Positions 36,867 to 45,454 of a stretch of 64,000 bases of DNA are shown here, one piece after another (within the stretch, counting starts at the first letter, position 1; each line of letters starts with the position of its first letter). The position numbers were made by a program, and so were the translations under genes. The notes beneath the pieces are model-generated. The model was not told the origin of the DNA. It saw only the letters and a list, made by a program, of their open reading frames with translations, and did no database searches. The DNA lies in contig JBKPAG010000017.1 of NCBI GenBank assembly GCA_046726315.1, positions 101,207 through 165,206 on the forward strand. Reading direction: 5' to 3'. The stretch is from JACVRX01 sp046726315. GTDB taxonomy: Bacteria > Actinomycetota > Actinomycetes > Jiangellales > Jiangellaceae.

Positions 36867-37261
36867 TGGGTATCGCGATTTCCGGGCATGGATCCGGGCA
36901 GAGTCGGCAACACGACAAGGCCAGCGCCCGAAACCGGCGGCATCTGCGAGTTCGCAAGAAGATCACCGGCTCGGCCCAGCGGCCTCGGCTGGTGGTCACC
37001 CGCTCGCTTCGTCACACGGTCGTCCAGGTGGTCGACGACTCCACCGGGCGCACCCTGGCGTCGGCCTCCAGTATGGAGGCTGACCTGCGGAGCGCCTCGG
37101 GCGACAAGACTGCCAAGGCCCGCACCGTGGGTGAGCGAATCGCGGAACGGGCCACGTCGGCCGGCATCGAGACCGTTGTGTTCGATCGGGCAGGAAACAG
37201 CTACCACGGCCGGGTGGCCGCCGTGGCCGATGGGGCCCGCTCCGGCGGCCTGAAGTTCTGA
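36866..37261 (+). CDS. rplR: 50S ribosomal protein L18
   Basis: The 131-residue L18 binds 5S rRNA with L5. RRHLRVRKKITGSAQRPRLVV and VVFDRAGNSYHGRVAAVADGAR are conserved. The basic N-terminus is slightly extended. rpsE begins 23 bases later. Confidence 0.97.
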   Translation: MGIAISGHGSGQSRQHDKASARNRRHLRVRKKITGSAQRPRLVVTRSLRHTVVQVVDDSTGRTLASASSMEADLRSASGDKTAKARTVGERIAERATSAGIETVVFDRAGNSYHGRVAAVADGARSGGLKF

Positions 37262-37284
37262 CGAGTACCGAGGAAGAGGCGATC

Positions 37285-37890
37285 ATGACAGGACCCCAGC
37301 GCCGCGGTGGCGGTGCCGGAGGCGAGCGACGCGACCGTCGCGACCGGGACGGCCGTCGCGACGGCGGACCGGAGAAGACCGCGTTCATCGAACGCGTTGT
37401 CGCGATCAACCGTGTCGCCAAGGTCGTGCGCGGTGGGCGCCGGTTCAGCTTCACCGCCCTGGTGGTCGTCGGTGACGGCGCCGGCACGGTCGGCGTCGGT
37501 TATGGCAAGGCCAGGGAGGTGCCGGCGGCGATTGCCAAGGGCGTCGAGGAAGCCAAGAAGCAGTTCTTCAAGGTGCCTCGCATCCAGGGCACGATCCCGC
37601 ATCCCGTCCAGGGCGAGAAAGCGGCCGGCGTAGTGCTGCTGCGTCCGGCGTCACCGGGTACCGGTGTCATCGCCGGCGGGCCGGTGCGAGCCGTGCTCGA
37701 ATGCGCGGGCGTTCACGACGTGCTGAGCAAGTCGCTGGGCTCGTCCAACGCGATCAACATCGTGCACGCAACGGTCGCCGCCCTCAAGAGCTTGGAGCGG
37801 CCGGAACAGGTAGCCGCTCGTCGCGGGCTGCCGTTGGAGGATGTGGCACCTGCCGCGCTGTTGCGCGCGCAGGCGGAGGTGTCGACATGA
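37285..37890 (+). CDS. rpsE: 30S ribosomal protein S5
   Basis: The predicted 201-residue S5 contributes to decoding fidelity and the mRNA entry channel. The N-terminal Gly/Arg-rich extension (about residues 1-30) precedes the dsRBD-like domain (ERVVAINRVAKVVRGGRRFSF) and the conserved GVGYGKAREVPAAI and AGGPVRAVLECAGV. ATG 37285 follows GAGGAAGAGG. The stop overlaps rpmD (ATGA). Confidence 0.97.
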   Translation: MTGPQRRGGGAGGERRDRRDRDGRRDGGPEKTAFIERVVAINRVAKVVRGGRRFSFTALVVVGDGAGTVGVGYGKAREVPAAIAKGVEEAKKQFFKVPRIQGTIPHPVQGEKAAGVVLLRPASPGTGVIAGGPVRAVLECAGVHDVLSKSLGSSNAINIVHATVAALKSLERPEQVAARRGLPLEDVAPAALLRAQAEVST

Positions 37891-38069
37891 GCAGGCTGAA
37901 AGTCCGTCAGATCAAGAGCGGGATCGGCGGCACGCCGTCGCAACGCGAGACCCTGCGGTCGCTTGGTCTCAAACGCATCCGCGACGAGGTCGTCAAGGAG
38001 GACCGGCCCGAGATCCGCGGCATGGTCCGTACAGTGGCCCACCTGGTGACCGTCGAGGAGGTCGAGTGA
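37887..38069 (+). CDS. rpmD: 50S ribosomal protein L30
   Basis: The 60-residue L30 reads LKVRQIKSGIGGTPSQRETLRSLG, the usual single ferredoxin-like fold. ATG 37887 overlaps the rpsE stop by four bases and rplO begins one base after its stop. Confidence 0.96.
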   Translation: MSRLKVRQIKSGIGGTPSQRETLRSLGLKRIRDEVVKEDRPEIRGMVRTVAHLVTVEEVE

Positions 38070-38070
38070 C

Positions 38071-38532
38071 ATGGCGCCGTCCCCTAAACAGGCACCCCTG
38101 AAGCCTCATCACCTGCGGCCGGCAGCCGGTGCCAAGACGACCAAGACTCGGGTCGGTCGCGGCGACGGCTCCAAGGGCAAGACAGCAGGCCGGGGCACCA
38201 AGGGCAGCAAGGCGCGGGGCACCGTTTCCGCGCGGTTCGAGGGCGGTCAGATGCCTCTGCACATGCGGCTGCCAAAGCTGAAAGGCTTCAAGAACCCGTT
38301 CCGGGTCGAGTACCAGGTGGTCAACCTCGACCGTCTCGCGGCGCTCTACCCGAGCGGCGGCACCGTGACGGTCGACGACCTGGTGGGCAAGGGAGCCGTG
38401 CGGGCGGGGCATCCGGTCAAGGTGCTCGGCACCGGTGAGGTCTCCGCATCGCTGCAGGTCAGCGCGCACGCGTTCTCGTCGTCGGCGAAGGAGAAGATCG
38501 CCGCGGCGGGCGGATCGGCCACCGAAATCTGA
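38071..38532 (+). CDS. rplO: 50S ribosomal protein L15
   Basis: The 153-residue L15 is a late assembly protein. The Gly/Lys-rich extension (KTRVGRGDGSKGKTAGRGTKG) and FEGGQMPLHMRLPKLKGFKN precede the C-terminal domain. ATG 38071 is the start. A 123-base gap separates it from secY. Confidence 0.97.
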   Translation: MAPSPKQAPLKPHHLRPAAGAKTTKTRVGRGDGSKGKTAGRGTKGSKARGTVSARFEGGQMPLHMRLPKLKGFKNPFRVEYQVVNLDRLAALYPSGGTVTVDDLVGKGAVRAGHPVKVLGTGEVSASLQVSAHAFSSSAKEKIAAAGGSATEI

Positions 38533-38655
38533 GCCGGCTCGGTCTCAGCGGTATCCGCCTGTTATCGTCACGAACCACGTCACAACGCGTCGGCCGGCGC
38601 CGACCCGTCCGTACCACCGCGCCATTGTGATGAGCCGGCGCGCAGGAGGAAGTCA

Positions 38656-39945
38656 GTGCTCAGTGCGTTCGCTCGGGCGTTCCGCACGCCCGACCTACGC
38701 CGCAAGATGCTCTTCACTCTCGGCATCATCGCGTTGTTCCGGCTCGGGTCGGTCGTGCCGACTCCGGGCATCGACGTGCAAGCCGTCAACACCTGCGTGG
38801 ACCAGGTGGGCAACACCGGTGTCTACGGCATGCTCAACCTGTTCTCCGGTGGCGCTCTATTGCAGCTGGCGGTGTTCGCGCTGGGCATCATGCCTTACAT
38901 CACCGCGAGCATCATTCTGCAGTTGTTGACCGTGGTGATCCCGCGGCTGGAGGCCCTGAAGAAGGAGGGCCAGGCCGGCCAGACCAAGATCACCCAGTAC
39001 ACGCGCTACCTCACCGTCGGGCTGGCGGTGTTGCAAGCGACGACGATCGTGTCGCTGGCTCGCAGCGGCGCACTGTTCCCGAACTGTCCCGAGCAGATCG
39101 TTCCGGACGACTCGGTCGGCGTCATCGCGGTGATGGTCATCACGATGACGGCAGGCACCGCGGTGATCATGTGGCTGGGCGAGCTCATCACCGACCGCGG
39201 CGTCGGCAACGGGATGTCGATCCTGATCTTCACCCAGATCATCGCGACGTTCCCGACCGCGATGTGGAGCATCCGGGTATCGAAGGGGTGGCCCGCATTC
39301 GCCGTCGTCTGCCTGGTCGGCTTGGTGATCGTGACAGCAGTGGCCTTCGTCGAGCAGGCGCAGCGCCGCATACCGGTCCAATACGCCAAGCGGATGGTCG
39401 GGCGGCGGATGTACGGCGGCTCCGCAACCTACATTCCGCTCAAGATCAACCAGGCTGGGGTCATCCCGGTCATCTTCGCCTCGTCGCTGCTCTACCTGCC
39501 GTTGCTGTTAAGCCAGTTCAACCCGGAGGCCGACTGGGCAGTATGGATCCAAAACAACTTCACCAGGGGCGACCATTGGCTCTACATGGTCACCTTCTTC
39601 GTGCTGATCGTGTTCTTCACCTACTTCTACGTGTCGATCACGTTCAACCCCAAGGACGTCGCCGACAACATGAAGAAGTACGGCGGGTTCATCCCGGGCA
39701 TCCGGGCCGGCCGCCCCACCGAGGAGTATCTGGACTATGTCCTGACCCGGCTGACTGCACCCGGCTCGGCGTACCTCGGCCTGATCTCGCTGATCCCGCT
39801 GGTGGCGTTCGTGCTTGTCGACGCGAACGCGAATTTCCCGTTCGGAGGGACCAGCATCCTGATTATGGTGGGTGTTGGCCTGCAGACAGTGCAACAGATC
39901 GAGAGCCAGCTTCAACAGCGTAACTACGAGGGGTTCTTGCGGTGA
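38656..39945 (+). CDS. secY: Preprotein translocase subunit SecY
   Basis: The 429-residue channel-forming subunit has ten predicted TM helices. FRLGSVVPTPGIDVQAV marks TM1/plug, and the cytoplasmic loop KRMVGRRMYGGSATYIPLKIN and FNPKDVADNMKKYGGFIPGIR are typical. GTG 38656 follows AGGAGGAAG. It pairs with SecE from 11937. The stop overlaps adk (GTGA), the usual secY-adk-map arrangement. Confidence 0.97.
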   Translation: MLSAFARAFRTPDLRRKMLFTLGIIALFRLGSVVPTPGIDVQAVNTCVDQVGNTGVYGMLNLFSGGALLQLAVFALGIMPYITASIILQLLTVVIPRLEALKKEGQAGQTKITQYTRYLTVGLAVLQATTIVSLARSGALFPNCPEQIVPDDSVGVIAVMVITMTAGTAVIMWLGELITDRGVGNGMSILIFTQIIATFPTAMWSIRVSKGWPAFAVVCLVGLVIVTAVAFVEQAQRRIPVQYAKRMVGRRMYGGSATYIPLKINQAGVIPVIFASSLLYLPLLLSQFNPEADWAVWIQNNFTRGDHWLYMVTFFVLIVFFTYFYVSITFNPKDVADNMKKYGGFIPGIRAGRPTEEYLDYVLTRLTAPGSAYLGLISLIPLVAFVLVDANANFPFGGTSILIMVGVGLQTVQQIESQLQQRNYEGFLR

Positions 39946-40559
39946 AGCGGCTGCTGCTGATGGGTCCGCCGGGCTCGGGCAAAGGAACCCAGGCAGCGAT
40001 TGTCTCGGCGCGGCTTGGTATCTCAGCGATTTCCACCGGCGACATCTTCCGCGCAAACGTCGCGGGCGGGACTCCCCTCGGGGTCGAGGCAAAGAAGTAC
40101 ATCTCCCAGGGCGAGTACGTCCCGGACTCGGTGACCAACGCGATGGTGGCGGCCCGACTCGCCAGACCCGATGCCGCAACCGGATTCATTCTCGACGGGT
40201 ACCCGCGCACGTTGACCCAGGTCGACTTCCTCGACGGGGTGCTTGCCGAGCAGGGGACGAAGCTCGACTGCGTCATCACGCTGGTCGTCGACGAGGAGGA
40301 AGTCGTCAAGCGGTTGCTCCGACGGGCGGACGCGGAGGGCCGCAGCGATGACACCGAGGAAGTCATCCGACACCGCCTGAAGCTGTTCGCGGAACAGACC
40401 GCTCCGCTCGCGGAGGTCTATGAGAACCGCGGCCTGTTGACGCGCGTCGACGGCGTGGGTCCGGTCGCCGAGGTCGCGACCAGGATGCTGGCGGTCGTGA
40501 CGAACGGGGATGAGCTGAACGTGCCCGACCCGGCCGGAGACCCAGCTGGGCACGCATGA
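39942..40559 (+). CDS. adk: Adenylate kinase
   Basis: Adk interconverts ATP + AMP and 2 ADP. The 205-residue protein has the P-loop GPPGSGKGT (residues 8-16), the AMP-binding STGDIFRANV, the LDGYPRTLTQ motif and a short LID (LLRRADAEGRSDDTEE) without the zinc-binding insert. The C-terminus extends by about 15 residues (ELNVPDPAGDPAGHA). GTG 39942 overlaps secY; the stop overlaps map (ATGA). Confidence 0.96.
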   Translation: MKRLLLMGPPGSGKGTQAAIVSARLGISAISTGDIFRANVAGGTPLGVEAKKYISQGEYVPDSVTNAMVAARLARPDAATGFILDGYPRTLTQVDFLDGVLAEQGTKLDCVITLVVDEEEVVKRLLRRADAEGRSDDTEEVIRHRLKLFAEQTAPLAEVYENRGLLTRVDGVGPVAEVATRMLAVVTNGDELNVPDPAGDPAGHA

Positions 40560-41398
40560 TCCAGCTCAAAACCGACATCGAGATCGAGAAGATGCGACTC
40601 GCCGGGCTGGTCGTCGCGGAGGCGCTGGCCGCCGTCCGGGCAGCGGTCGCTCCCGGGGTGACGCTGCGGCAACTCGATGCCGTCGCCGAGGACGTTATTC
40701 GGTCCAGGGGCGCCATCCCCTCCTTTCTCGACTACCTGCCGGGCGTGGGCTACGTGCCGCGTAGTTCTGGGCGCAATTCGTTCCCGGCGACGATCTGTAC
40801 CTCAGTGAATGATGAGATCGTCCACGGCATCCCCGACGATCGCCGCCTCGTCAGCGGGGACATCGTGTCAGTCGACTGCGGGGCGATTCTCGACGGCTGG
40901 CACGGCGATGCGGCCGTGACCGTGCCGGTCGGCGAGGTGAGCAACGAGGCGGCCCACCTGCTCGATGTGTGCGAAGGCTCCCTGTGGGCGGGGATCGCCG
41001 CGATGCAGGTCGGGAACCGGCTGCGCGACATCGGGGGAGCAGTCGAGGACCACGTTGTGGGCGCCAGCGAGTACGGGATCGTCGCCGAGTACGGCGGCCA
41101 TGGCATCGGCACCGAAATGCACCAAGACCCCCACGTGCTCAACTACCGCACCCGGGTACGCGGTCCGAAACTCGTCCCTGGCCTTGTGCTCGCCATCGAG
41201 CCGATGATCAACATCGGCGCAGCCGGAACCGTTTTGCTCGACGATGGCTGGACTGTGGCCACCGCCGACGGCTCGCTGTCTGCGCACTTCGAGCACACCG
41301 TCGCAGTGACCGCGGACGGACCGTGGGTGCTGACGTCGGCCGACGGCGGCGCCTCCCGCCTCCGCTCCCTCGGCGTGCCGACCCCGGCCACCGCCTGA
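40556..41398 (+). CDS. map: Methionine aminopeptidase, type I
   Basis: It removes N-terminal Met co-translationally. The 280-residue protein has the pita-bread fold ligands in order: DCGAILDGWHGDAA (two Asp), GHGIGTEMHQDP (His), LAIEPM (Glu) and FEHTVAV (Glu). There is no N-terminal zinc or SH3 linker, so it is the short Ia form. ATG 40556 overlaps adk. The six-box repeat (41406-41571) follows its stop. Confidence 0.96.
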   Translation: MIQLKTDIEIEKMRLAGLVVAEALAAVRAAVAPGVTLRQLDAVAEDVIRSRGAIPSFLDYLPGVGYVPRSSGRNSFPATICTSVNDEIVHGIPDDRRLVSGDIVSVDCGAILDGWHGDAAVTVPVGEVSNEAAHLLDVCEGSLWAGIAAMQVGNRLRDIGGAVEDHVVGASEYGIVAEYGGHGIGTEMHQDPHVLNYRTRVRGPKLVPGLVLAIEPMINIGAAGTVLLDDGWTVATADGSLSAHFEHTVAVTADGPWVLTSADGGASRLRSLGVPTPATA

Positions 41399-41405
41399 GC
41401 TTGTT

Positions 41406-41571
41406 CACCTGATCTCCGCTTCTGCACCTGATCGGTGATTCGCAAACGATCAGGTGATGACGACGCGAGCGCAGCCTTGCCCAGTCGTCCACCTGATCTC
41501 ATCCCAGAATGTGGAGCCTCGATGATCAGGTGCACCAAAGGTCAAGAGCAGCATCGGTCTTGCACCTGATC
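41406..41571. repeat. Six-box GATCAGGTG element, copy 2 (map-DUF1707 gap, inverted)
   Basis: Boxes lie at 41406, 41425, 41490 and 41563 (CACCTGATC) and at 41448 and 41524 (GATCAGGTG). Read on the minus strand the order is + - + - + +, as in 15667-15829, with spacers 30, 25, 33, 14 and 10. Sequence between boxes has largely diverged, though the 25-base spacer still shows similarity. The 252-base gap before the DUF1707 gene holds nothing else. Confidence 0.85.
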
Positions 41572-41650
41572 GTTGGGCCGAGTCGTACCAGCTCACAATC
41601 CGGGACATCCCTGATGGCGGGCCTCGGCGATGCTCCGCGATACTGGCGGC

Positions 41651-42103
41651 ATGGTGGACCGGTCGGAGATGCGGGCGTCCGACGCCGACCGTGACCGAGT
41701 CGCGGCCGTGCTCCGGGATGCGCACGCCGACGGGCGACTGGCTCAGGATGAACTGCTCGATCGCCTGGGCGCGACCTACGAGGCGCGAACCTATGGAGAC
41801 CTCGATCGGTTGATCGCGGACCTTCCGCGTCCCGCCCGGACGCCCGCGACCAGGCCGACAGTCGGCCCGGTAACGCGGCCGGCTCCGGTGCCACCGGCGC
41901 GGCGGCACACTGGCAACGCTGGCTTGACTGCCGCCTGGTGGGTGTGGGGAACTGCAGTCTCCATCAACGTGGTGATCTGGCTGCTGGTATCGATCTCGAG
42001 TGGCACCGTTGCATACTTCTGGCCGGCATGGGTCGCGGGGCCCTGGGGCGCCGTCCTGGTGATGGCGACGCTGGCAAACCGGGGATTCAAACGCGGTCGC
42101 TGA
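41651..42103 (+). CDS. DUF1707 domain membrane protein
   Basis: The 150-residue protein has an N-terminal DUF1707 domain (MRASDADRDRVAAVLRDAHADGRLAQDEL... to YGDLDRLIADLP, about residues 7-55), a Pro/Arg/Thr-rich linker, and two TM helices near 95-115 and 122-142. DUF1707 is a SHOCT-like helical domain found in actinobacterial membrane proteins of unknown role. ATG 41651 is taken; ATG 41669 (MRASDADR) is the alternative and matches many family starts. It is an accessory gene inserted between map and infA. Confidence 0.8.
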   Translation: MVDRSEMRASDADRDRVAAVLRDAHADGRLAQDELLDRLGATYEARTYGDLDRLIADLPRPARTPATRPTVGPVTRPAPVPPARRHTGNAGLTAAWWVWGTAVSINVVIWLLVSISSGTVAYFWPAWVAGPWGAVLVMATLANRGFKRGR

Positions 42104-42138
42104 GCCGCCCTCGGCGATGGGTCAGGTGCGCGGCCGGT

Positions 42139-42169
42139 TTGGCACCGAACCCCCACCGTGCCGTACAAT
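42139..42169 (+). promoter_or_regulatory. Candidate promoter of infA-rpmJ-rpsM operon
   Basis: TTGGCA (42139-42144) and TACAAT (42164-42169) are 19 bases apart; the -10 is close to TATAAT and stands out in this GC-rich region. It would start transcription near 42176, about 125 bases before infA. Confidence 0.55.
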
Positions 42170-42301
42170 TTCTGGTTGGCCCACTGTGGCCTGATCTGGC
42201 GTACCCCGCGGCTGGTCTCTTTCAGGGACACGGATGCGCCGGCAGGCGGGTTTGTCGGTGAGCCGAACCGTCAGATCATCCACGACAGAAGCGCGGAGGT
42301 T

Positions 42302-42523
42302 ATGCCGAAGAAGGACGGGGTCATCGAGATCGAAGGCACCGTGGTCGAGGCTCTACCGAACGCCATGTTCCGGGTCGAGCTCTCCAACGGACACAAGGTT
42401 CTCGCTCACATCTCGGGCAAGATGCGTCAGCACTACATCCGGATCCTTCCCGAGGACCGCGTGGTGGTCGAGCTCAGCCCATACGACCTCACCCGCGGTC
42501 GGATTGTCTACCGCTACAAATGA
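42302..42523 (+). CDS. infA: Translation initiation factor IF-1
   Basis: The 73-residue OB-fold protein occludes the A site during initiation. The sequence PKKDGVIEIEGTVVEALPNA and GHKVLAHISGKMRQHYIRI is essentially the family consensus. ATG 42302 follows GCGGAGGTT. rpmJ begins 25 bases downstream. Confidence 0.97.
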   Translation: MPKKDGVIEIEGTVVEALPNAMFRVELSNGHKVLAHISGKMRQHYIRILPEDRVVVELSPYDLTRGRIVYRYK

Positions 42524-42548
42524 CCACGCCCGCCCGACGGAGACAGCC

Positions 42549-42662
42549 ATGAAGGTCAAGCCGAGCGTCAAGCCCATCTGTGACAAGTGCAAAGTGATCC
42601 GCCGGCACGGGCGGGTCATGGTGATCTGCGAGAACCTGCGGCACAAGCAGCGGCAGGGCTGA
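42549..42662 (+). CDS. rpmJ: 50S ribosomal protein L36
   Basis: At 37 residues this is the smallest ribosomal protein here. MKVKPSVKPICDKCKVIRRH followed by C and H gives the CxxC...C...H zinc ribbon (C+ form). ATG 42549 follows a GGAGA site. A 136-base gap with a CCCCGG/CCGGGG hairpin leads to rpsM. Confidence 0.95.
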   Translation: MKVKPSVKPICDKCKVIRRHGRVMVICENLRHKQRQG

Positions 42663-42798
42663 TCACCGACAACCGAACGCACCAGCACCCGCGCATCCAG
42701 GCGCGGGACACCCCCGGACGGAGGCCGGGGCCCACCAGAACCGACCGGTGGGATGCGGTGCGGAGGACACCTCCGCAAAGCAAGGAGATACCTGGCAC

Positions 42799-43176
42799 AT
42801 GGCCCGCCTCGTCGGTGTGGACCTTCCGCGCGACAAGCGCCTGGAGGTCGCTCTCACCTACATCTTCGGCATCGGCCGAACCCGCGCACTGGAGACGTTG
42901 AAGCAGACCGGGGTCAGCCCCGACCTGCGCGTCCGTGACCTCGGCGACGAGGAGCTGGTCAAGCTCCGCGACTGGATCGAGGCCAATTATCAGGTCGAAG
43001 GAGATCTGCGCCGCGAAGTTCAGTCAGACATCCGGCGCAAGGTTGAGATCGGCAGTTATCAGGGCATCCGACACCGTCGTGGCCTTCCGGTCCGGGGTCA
43101 GCGCACCCACACCAACGCCCGTACTCGCAAGGGCCCGCGCAAGACCGTCGCCGGCAAGAAGAAGGTCGGCAAGTGA
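42799..43176 (+). CDS. rpsM: 30S ribosomal protein S13
   Basis: The 125-residue S13 contacts P-site tRNA and bridges to the 50S. ARLVGVDLPRDKRLEVALTYI, GSYQGIRHRRGLPVRGQRT and the basic tail RKGPRKTVAGKKKVGK are typical. ATG 42799 follows CAAGGAGA. A longer frame upstream is not supported. Confidence 0.97.
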   Translation: MARLVGVDLPRDKRLEVALTYIFGIGRTRALETLKQTGVSPDLRVRDLGDEELVKLRDWIEANYQVEGDLRREVQSDIRRKVEIGSYQGIRHRRGLPVRGQRTHTNARTRKGPRKTVAGKKKVGK

Positions 43177-43251
43177 CCGGGCCTCCTGCGCCCGGCCCAT
43201 ATCGCAGAACGAGGCCCTCGGCCGCGAACGCAGACAGGAGCACCCACTGAC

Positions 43252-43662
43252 ATGCCTCCCAAGCGTCAGGCTTCGGGCGCCAAGACCACCAAGGTCCGGC
43301 GCAAGGAGAAGAAGAACGTCGCGCACGGCGTTGCGCACATCAAGAGCACGTTCAACAACACAATCGTCTCGATCACCGACCCGCAGGGCAACGTGATCTC
43401 CTGGGCCAGCGCCGGCCAGGTGGGTTTCAAGGGTTCGCGCAAGTCCACCCCGTATGCCGCGCAGATGGCCGCTGAGGCCGCCGCACGCCGGGCGCAGGAG
43501 CATGGCATGCGCAAGGTCGACGTATTCGTTAAGGGCCCAGGCTCGGGCCGCGAGACGGCGATCCGTTCGCTGCAGGCAGTCGGTCTCGAGGTCGGCACAA
43601 TCGCCGACGTCACGCCGCAAGCCCACAACGGCTGCCGTCCGCCGAAGCGCCGCCGCGTCTGA
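43252..43662 (+). CDS. rpsK: 30S ribosomal protein S11
   Basis: The predicted 136-residue S11 of the platform contains GVAHIKSTFNNTIVSITDPQ and PHNGCRPPKRRRV-like (AHNGCRPPKRRRV) ending. ATG 43252 is the standard start. rpsD follows after 31 bases. Confidence 0.97.
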   Translation: MPPKRQASGAKTTKVRRKEKKNVAHGVAHIKSTFNNTIVSITDPQGNVISWASAGQVGFKGSRKSTPYAAQMAAEAAARRAQEHGMRKVDVFVKGPGSGRETAIRSLQAVGLEVGTIADVTPQAHNGCRPPKRRRV

Positions 43663-43693
43663 GCGTCCGAGACCGACAGGAGAACTGACCGCA

Positions 43694-44299
43694 ATGGCCC
43701 GATACACCGGTCCCATCACGAAGAAGTCGCGCCGCCTCGGCGTCGACCTCGTCGGCTTCGACAAGGCATACGAACGCCGGCCGTATCCTCCCGGTCAGCA
43801 CGGCCGCGGGCGGCAGAAGGAAAGCGAATATCGCCTTCAGCTGCATGAGAAGCAGAAGGCGCGGCATACTTACGGAATTCTCGAGAAGCAGTTCCGCCGT
43901 TACTACGAGGAAGCAAATCGGACCCAGGGCAAGACCGGTGAGGCGCTGCTGCAGATCCTGGAGTCCCGCCTCGACAACGTGGTGTACCGCGGCGGTATCG
44001 CCCGCACGCGTCGCCATGCACGCCAGCTCGTGGTCCACGGCCATTTCCTGGTCAACGGCCACAAAGTCAACGTGCCGTCGTATCGGGTCGAGCCGCACGA
44101 CGTGATCGACGTCCGCCCGAAGTCGCTCGAGATGACGCCGTTCATCATCGCCCGCGAAACACATGGCGAGCGTCCCGTCCCAGCCTGGATGGAGGTCCTG
44201 CCGGGCCAGCTGCGCATCCTCGTCCACCAACTCCCGGTGCGGCAGCAGATCGACACGCCGGTCCAGGAGCAGCTCATCGTCGAGCTCTACTCGAAGTGA
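43694..44299 (+). CDS. rpsD: 30S ribosomal protein S4
   Basis: The 201-residue S4 initiates 30S body assembly and autoregulates in many bacteria. MARYTGPITKKSRRLGVDL opens a zinc-free (C-) N-terminal domain with no CxxC, followed by the S4 RNA-binding domain (SRLDNVVYRGGIARTRRHAR). ATG 43694 follows CAGGAGAAC. Contrast with the zinc-type S14, L33 and L36 in the same window. Confidence 0.97.
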   Translation: MARYTGPITKKSRRLGVDLVGFDKAYERRPYPPGQHGRGRQKESEYRLQLHEKQKARHTYGILEKQFRRYYEEANRTQGKTGEALLQILESRLDNVVYRGGIARTRRHARQLVVHGHFLVNGHKVNVPSYRVEPHDVIDVRPKSLEMTPFIIARETHGERPVPAWMEVLPGQLRILVHQLPVRQQIDTPVQEQLIVELYSK

Positions 44300-44369
44300 C
44301 CTGGTGACCCCAGCGGACACCAGACCCGATCGCGACGTCAAATAGCGGGCGTCGCGGAGAGGAAACACA

Positions 44370-45383
44370 GTGCTCATCACCCAGCGTCCCAACCTCACCG
44401 TCGACGAGGTCGACGACACCCGAACCCGATTCATCATCGACCCGCTCGAGCCCGGCTTCGGCTACACGCTCGGCAACTCGTTGCGGCGAACGCTGCTCTC
44501 GTCGATCCCCGGAGCAGCCATCACCTCGATTCGGATCGAGGGCGTGCTGCACGAGTTCACGACGATCCCCGGGGTAAAGGAAGACGTCACCGACGTCATC
44601 CTCAACCTCAAGGAACTCGTCGTGTCGTCCGAGCACGACGAGCCGGTCACGATGTACCTGCGTAAGCAGGGGCCGGGTGCCGTGACGGCTGCTGACATCG
44701 CCCCACCTGCCGGCGTCGAGGTGCACAACCCAGATCTGCACCTCGCCACGCTCAACGGCAAGGGCAAGCTGGAAATGGAGCTGACGGTCGAGCGGGGCCG
44801 CGGCTATGTCTCCGCTGTCCAGAACAAGCGCGCCGACGCCGAGATCGGGCGGATCCCGGTGGATTCGATCTACTCGCCTGTGCTCAAGGTCACCTACAAA
44901 GTGGAGGCCACCCGGGTGGAGGGCCGCACCGACTTCGACAAGCTGATCGTCGACGTCGAGACCAAGCCGTCGATGCGCCCGCGCGATGCCGTCGCCTCGG
45001 CAGGCACCACGCTGGTCGAGCTGTTCGGCCTGGCCCGCGAGCTCAACGTCGACGCGGAAGGTATCGAAATCGGCCCGTCTCCCGTCGACGCGCAGTTGGC
45101 GGCCGACCTTGCGCTCCCGATCGAGGACCTGCAGCTCACCGTCCGGTCGTACAACTGCCTCAAGCGCGAGGGCATCCACTCGGTCGGTGAGCTGATCTCC
45201 CGCAGCGAGGCCGACTTGCTGGACATCCGCAACTTCGGTCAGAAGTCGATCGACGAGGTCAAGGCCAAGCTCGCCACCATGGGCCTAGCCCTCAAGGACG
45301 GCGCCCCCGGCTTCGACCCCGCCGCCGCTGTGGACACCTACGGCGACGACGACCAGTCCTTCGCCGAGGACGAGCAATACTAG
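44370..45383 (+). CDS. rpoA: DNA-directed RNA polymerase alpha subunit
   Basis: The 337-residue alpha subunit has the N-terminal dimerisation domain (PLEPGFGYTLGNSLRRTLLSS) and the C-terminal domain that binds UP elements and activators (EDLQLTVRSYNCLKREGIHSVGEL, then IRNFGQKSIDEVK). GTG 44370 follows GAGAGGAAA. It completes the core polymerase with rpoB and rpoC in this window. A CGCGAAGC/GCTTCGCG hairpin separates it from rplQ. Confidence 0.98.
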   Translation: MLITQRPNLTVDEVDDTRTRFIIDPLEPGFGYTLGNSLRRTLLSSIPGAAITSIRIEGVLHEFTTIPGVKEDVTDVILNLKELVVSSEHDEPVTMYLRKQGPGAVTAADIAPPAGVEVHNPDLHLATLNGKGKLEMELTVERGRGYVSAVQNKRADAEIGRIPVDSIYSPVLKVTYKVEATRVEGRTDFDKLIVDVETKPSMRPRDAVASAGTTLVELFGLARELNVDAEGIEIGPSPVDAQLAADLALPIEDLQLTVRSYNCLKREGIHSVGELISRSEADLLDIRNFGQKSIDEVKAKLATMGLALKDGAPGFDPAAAVDTYGDDDQSFAEDEQY

Positions 45384-45420
45384 ATCCGCGGATGCTGCGG
45401 CCCCGCTGACAACGACGGAA

Positions 45421-45439
45421 CGCGAAGCGGAGCTTCGCG
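45421..45439 (+). repeat. Intercistronic hairpin rpoA-rplQ (GCGAAG family)
   Basis: CGCGAAGC (45421-45428) and GCTTCGCG (45432-45439) form a perfect 8-bp stem with loop GGA, 38 bases after the rpoA stop and 16 before rplQ. The arm sequence resembles the rpoB-rpoC and rpsQ hairpins. Confidence 0.5.
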
Positions 45440-45454
45440 ATGTAGGAGTAGGAC

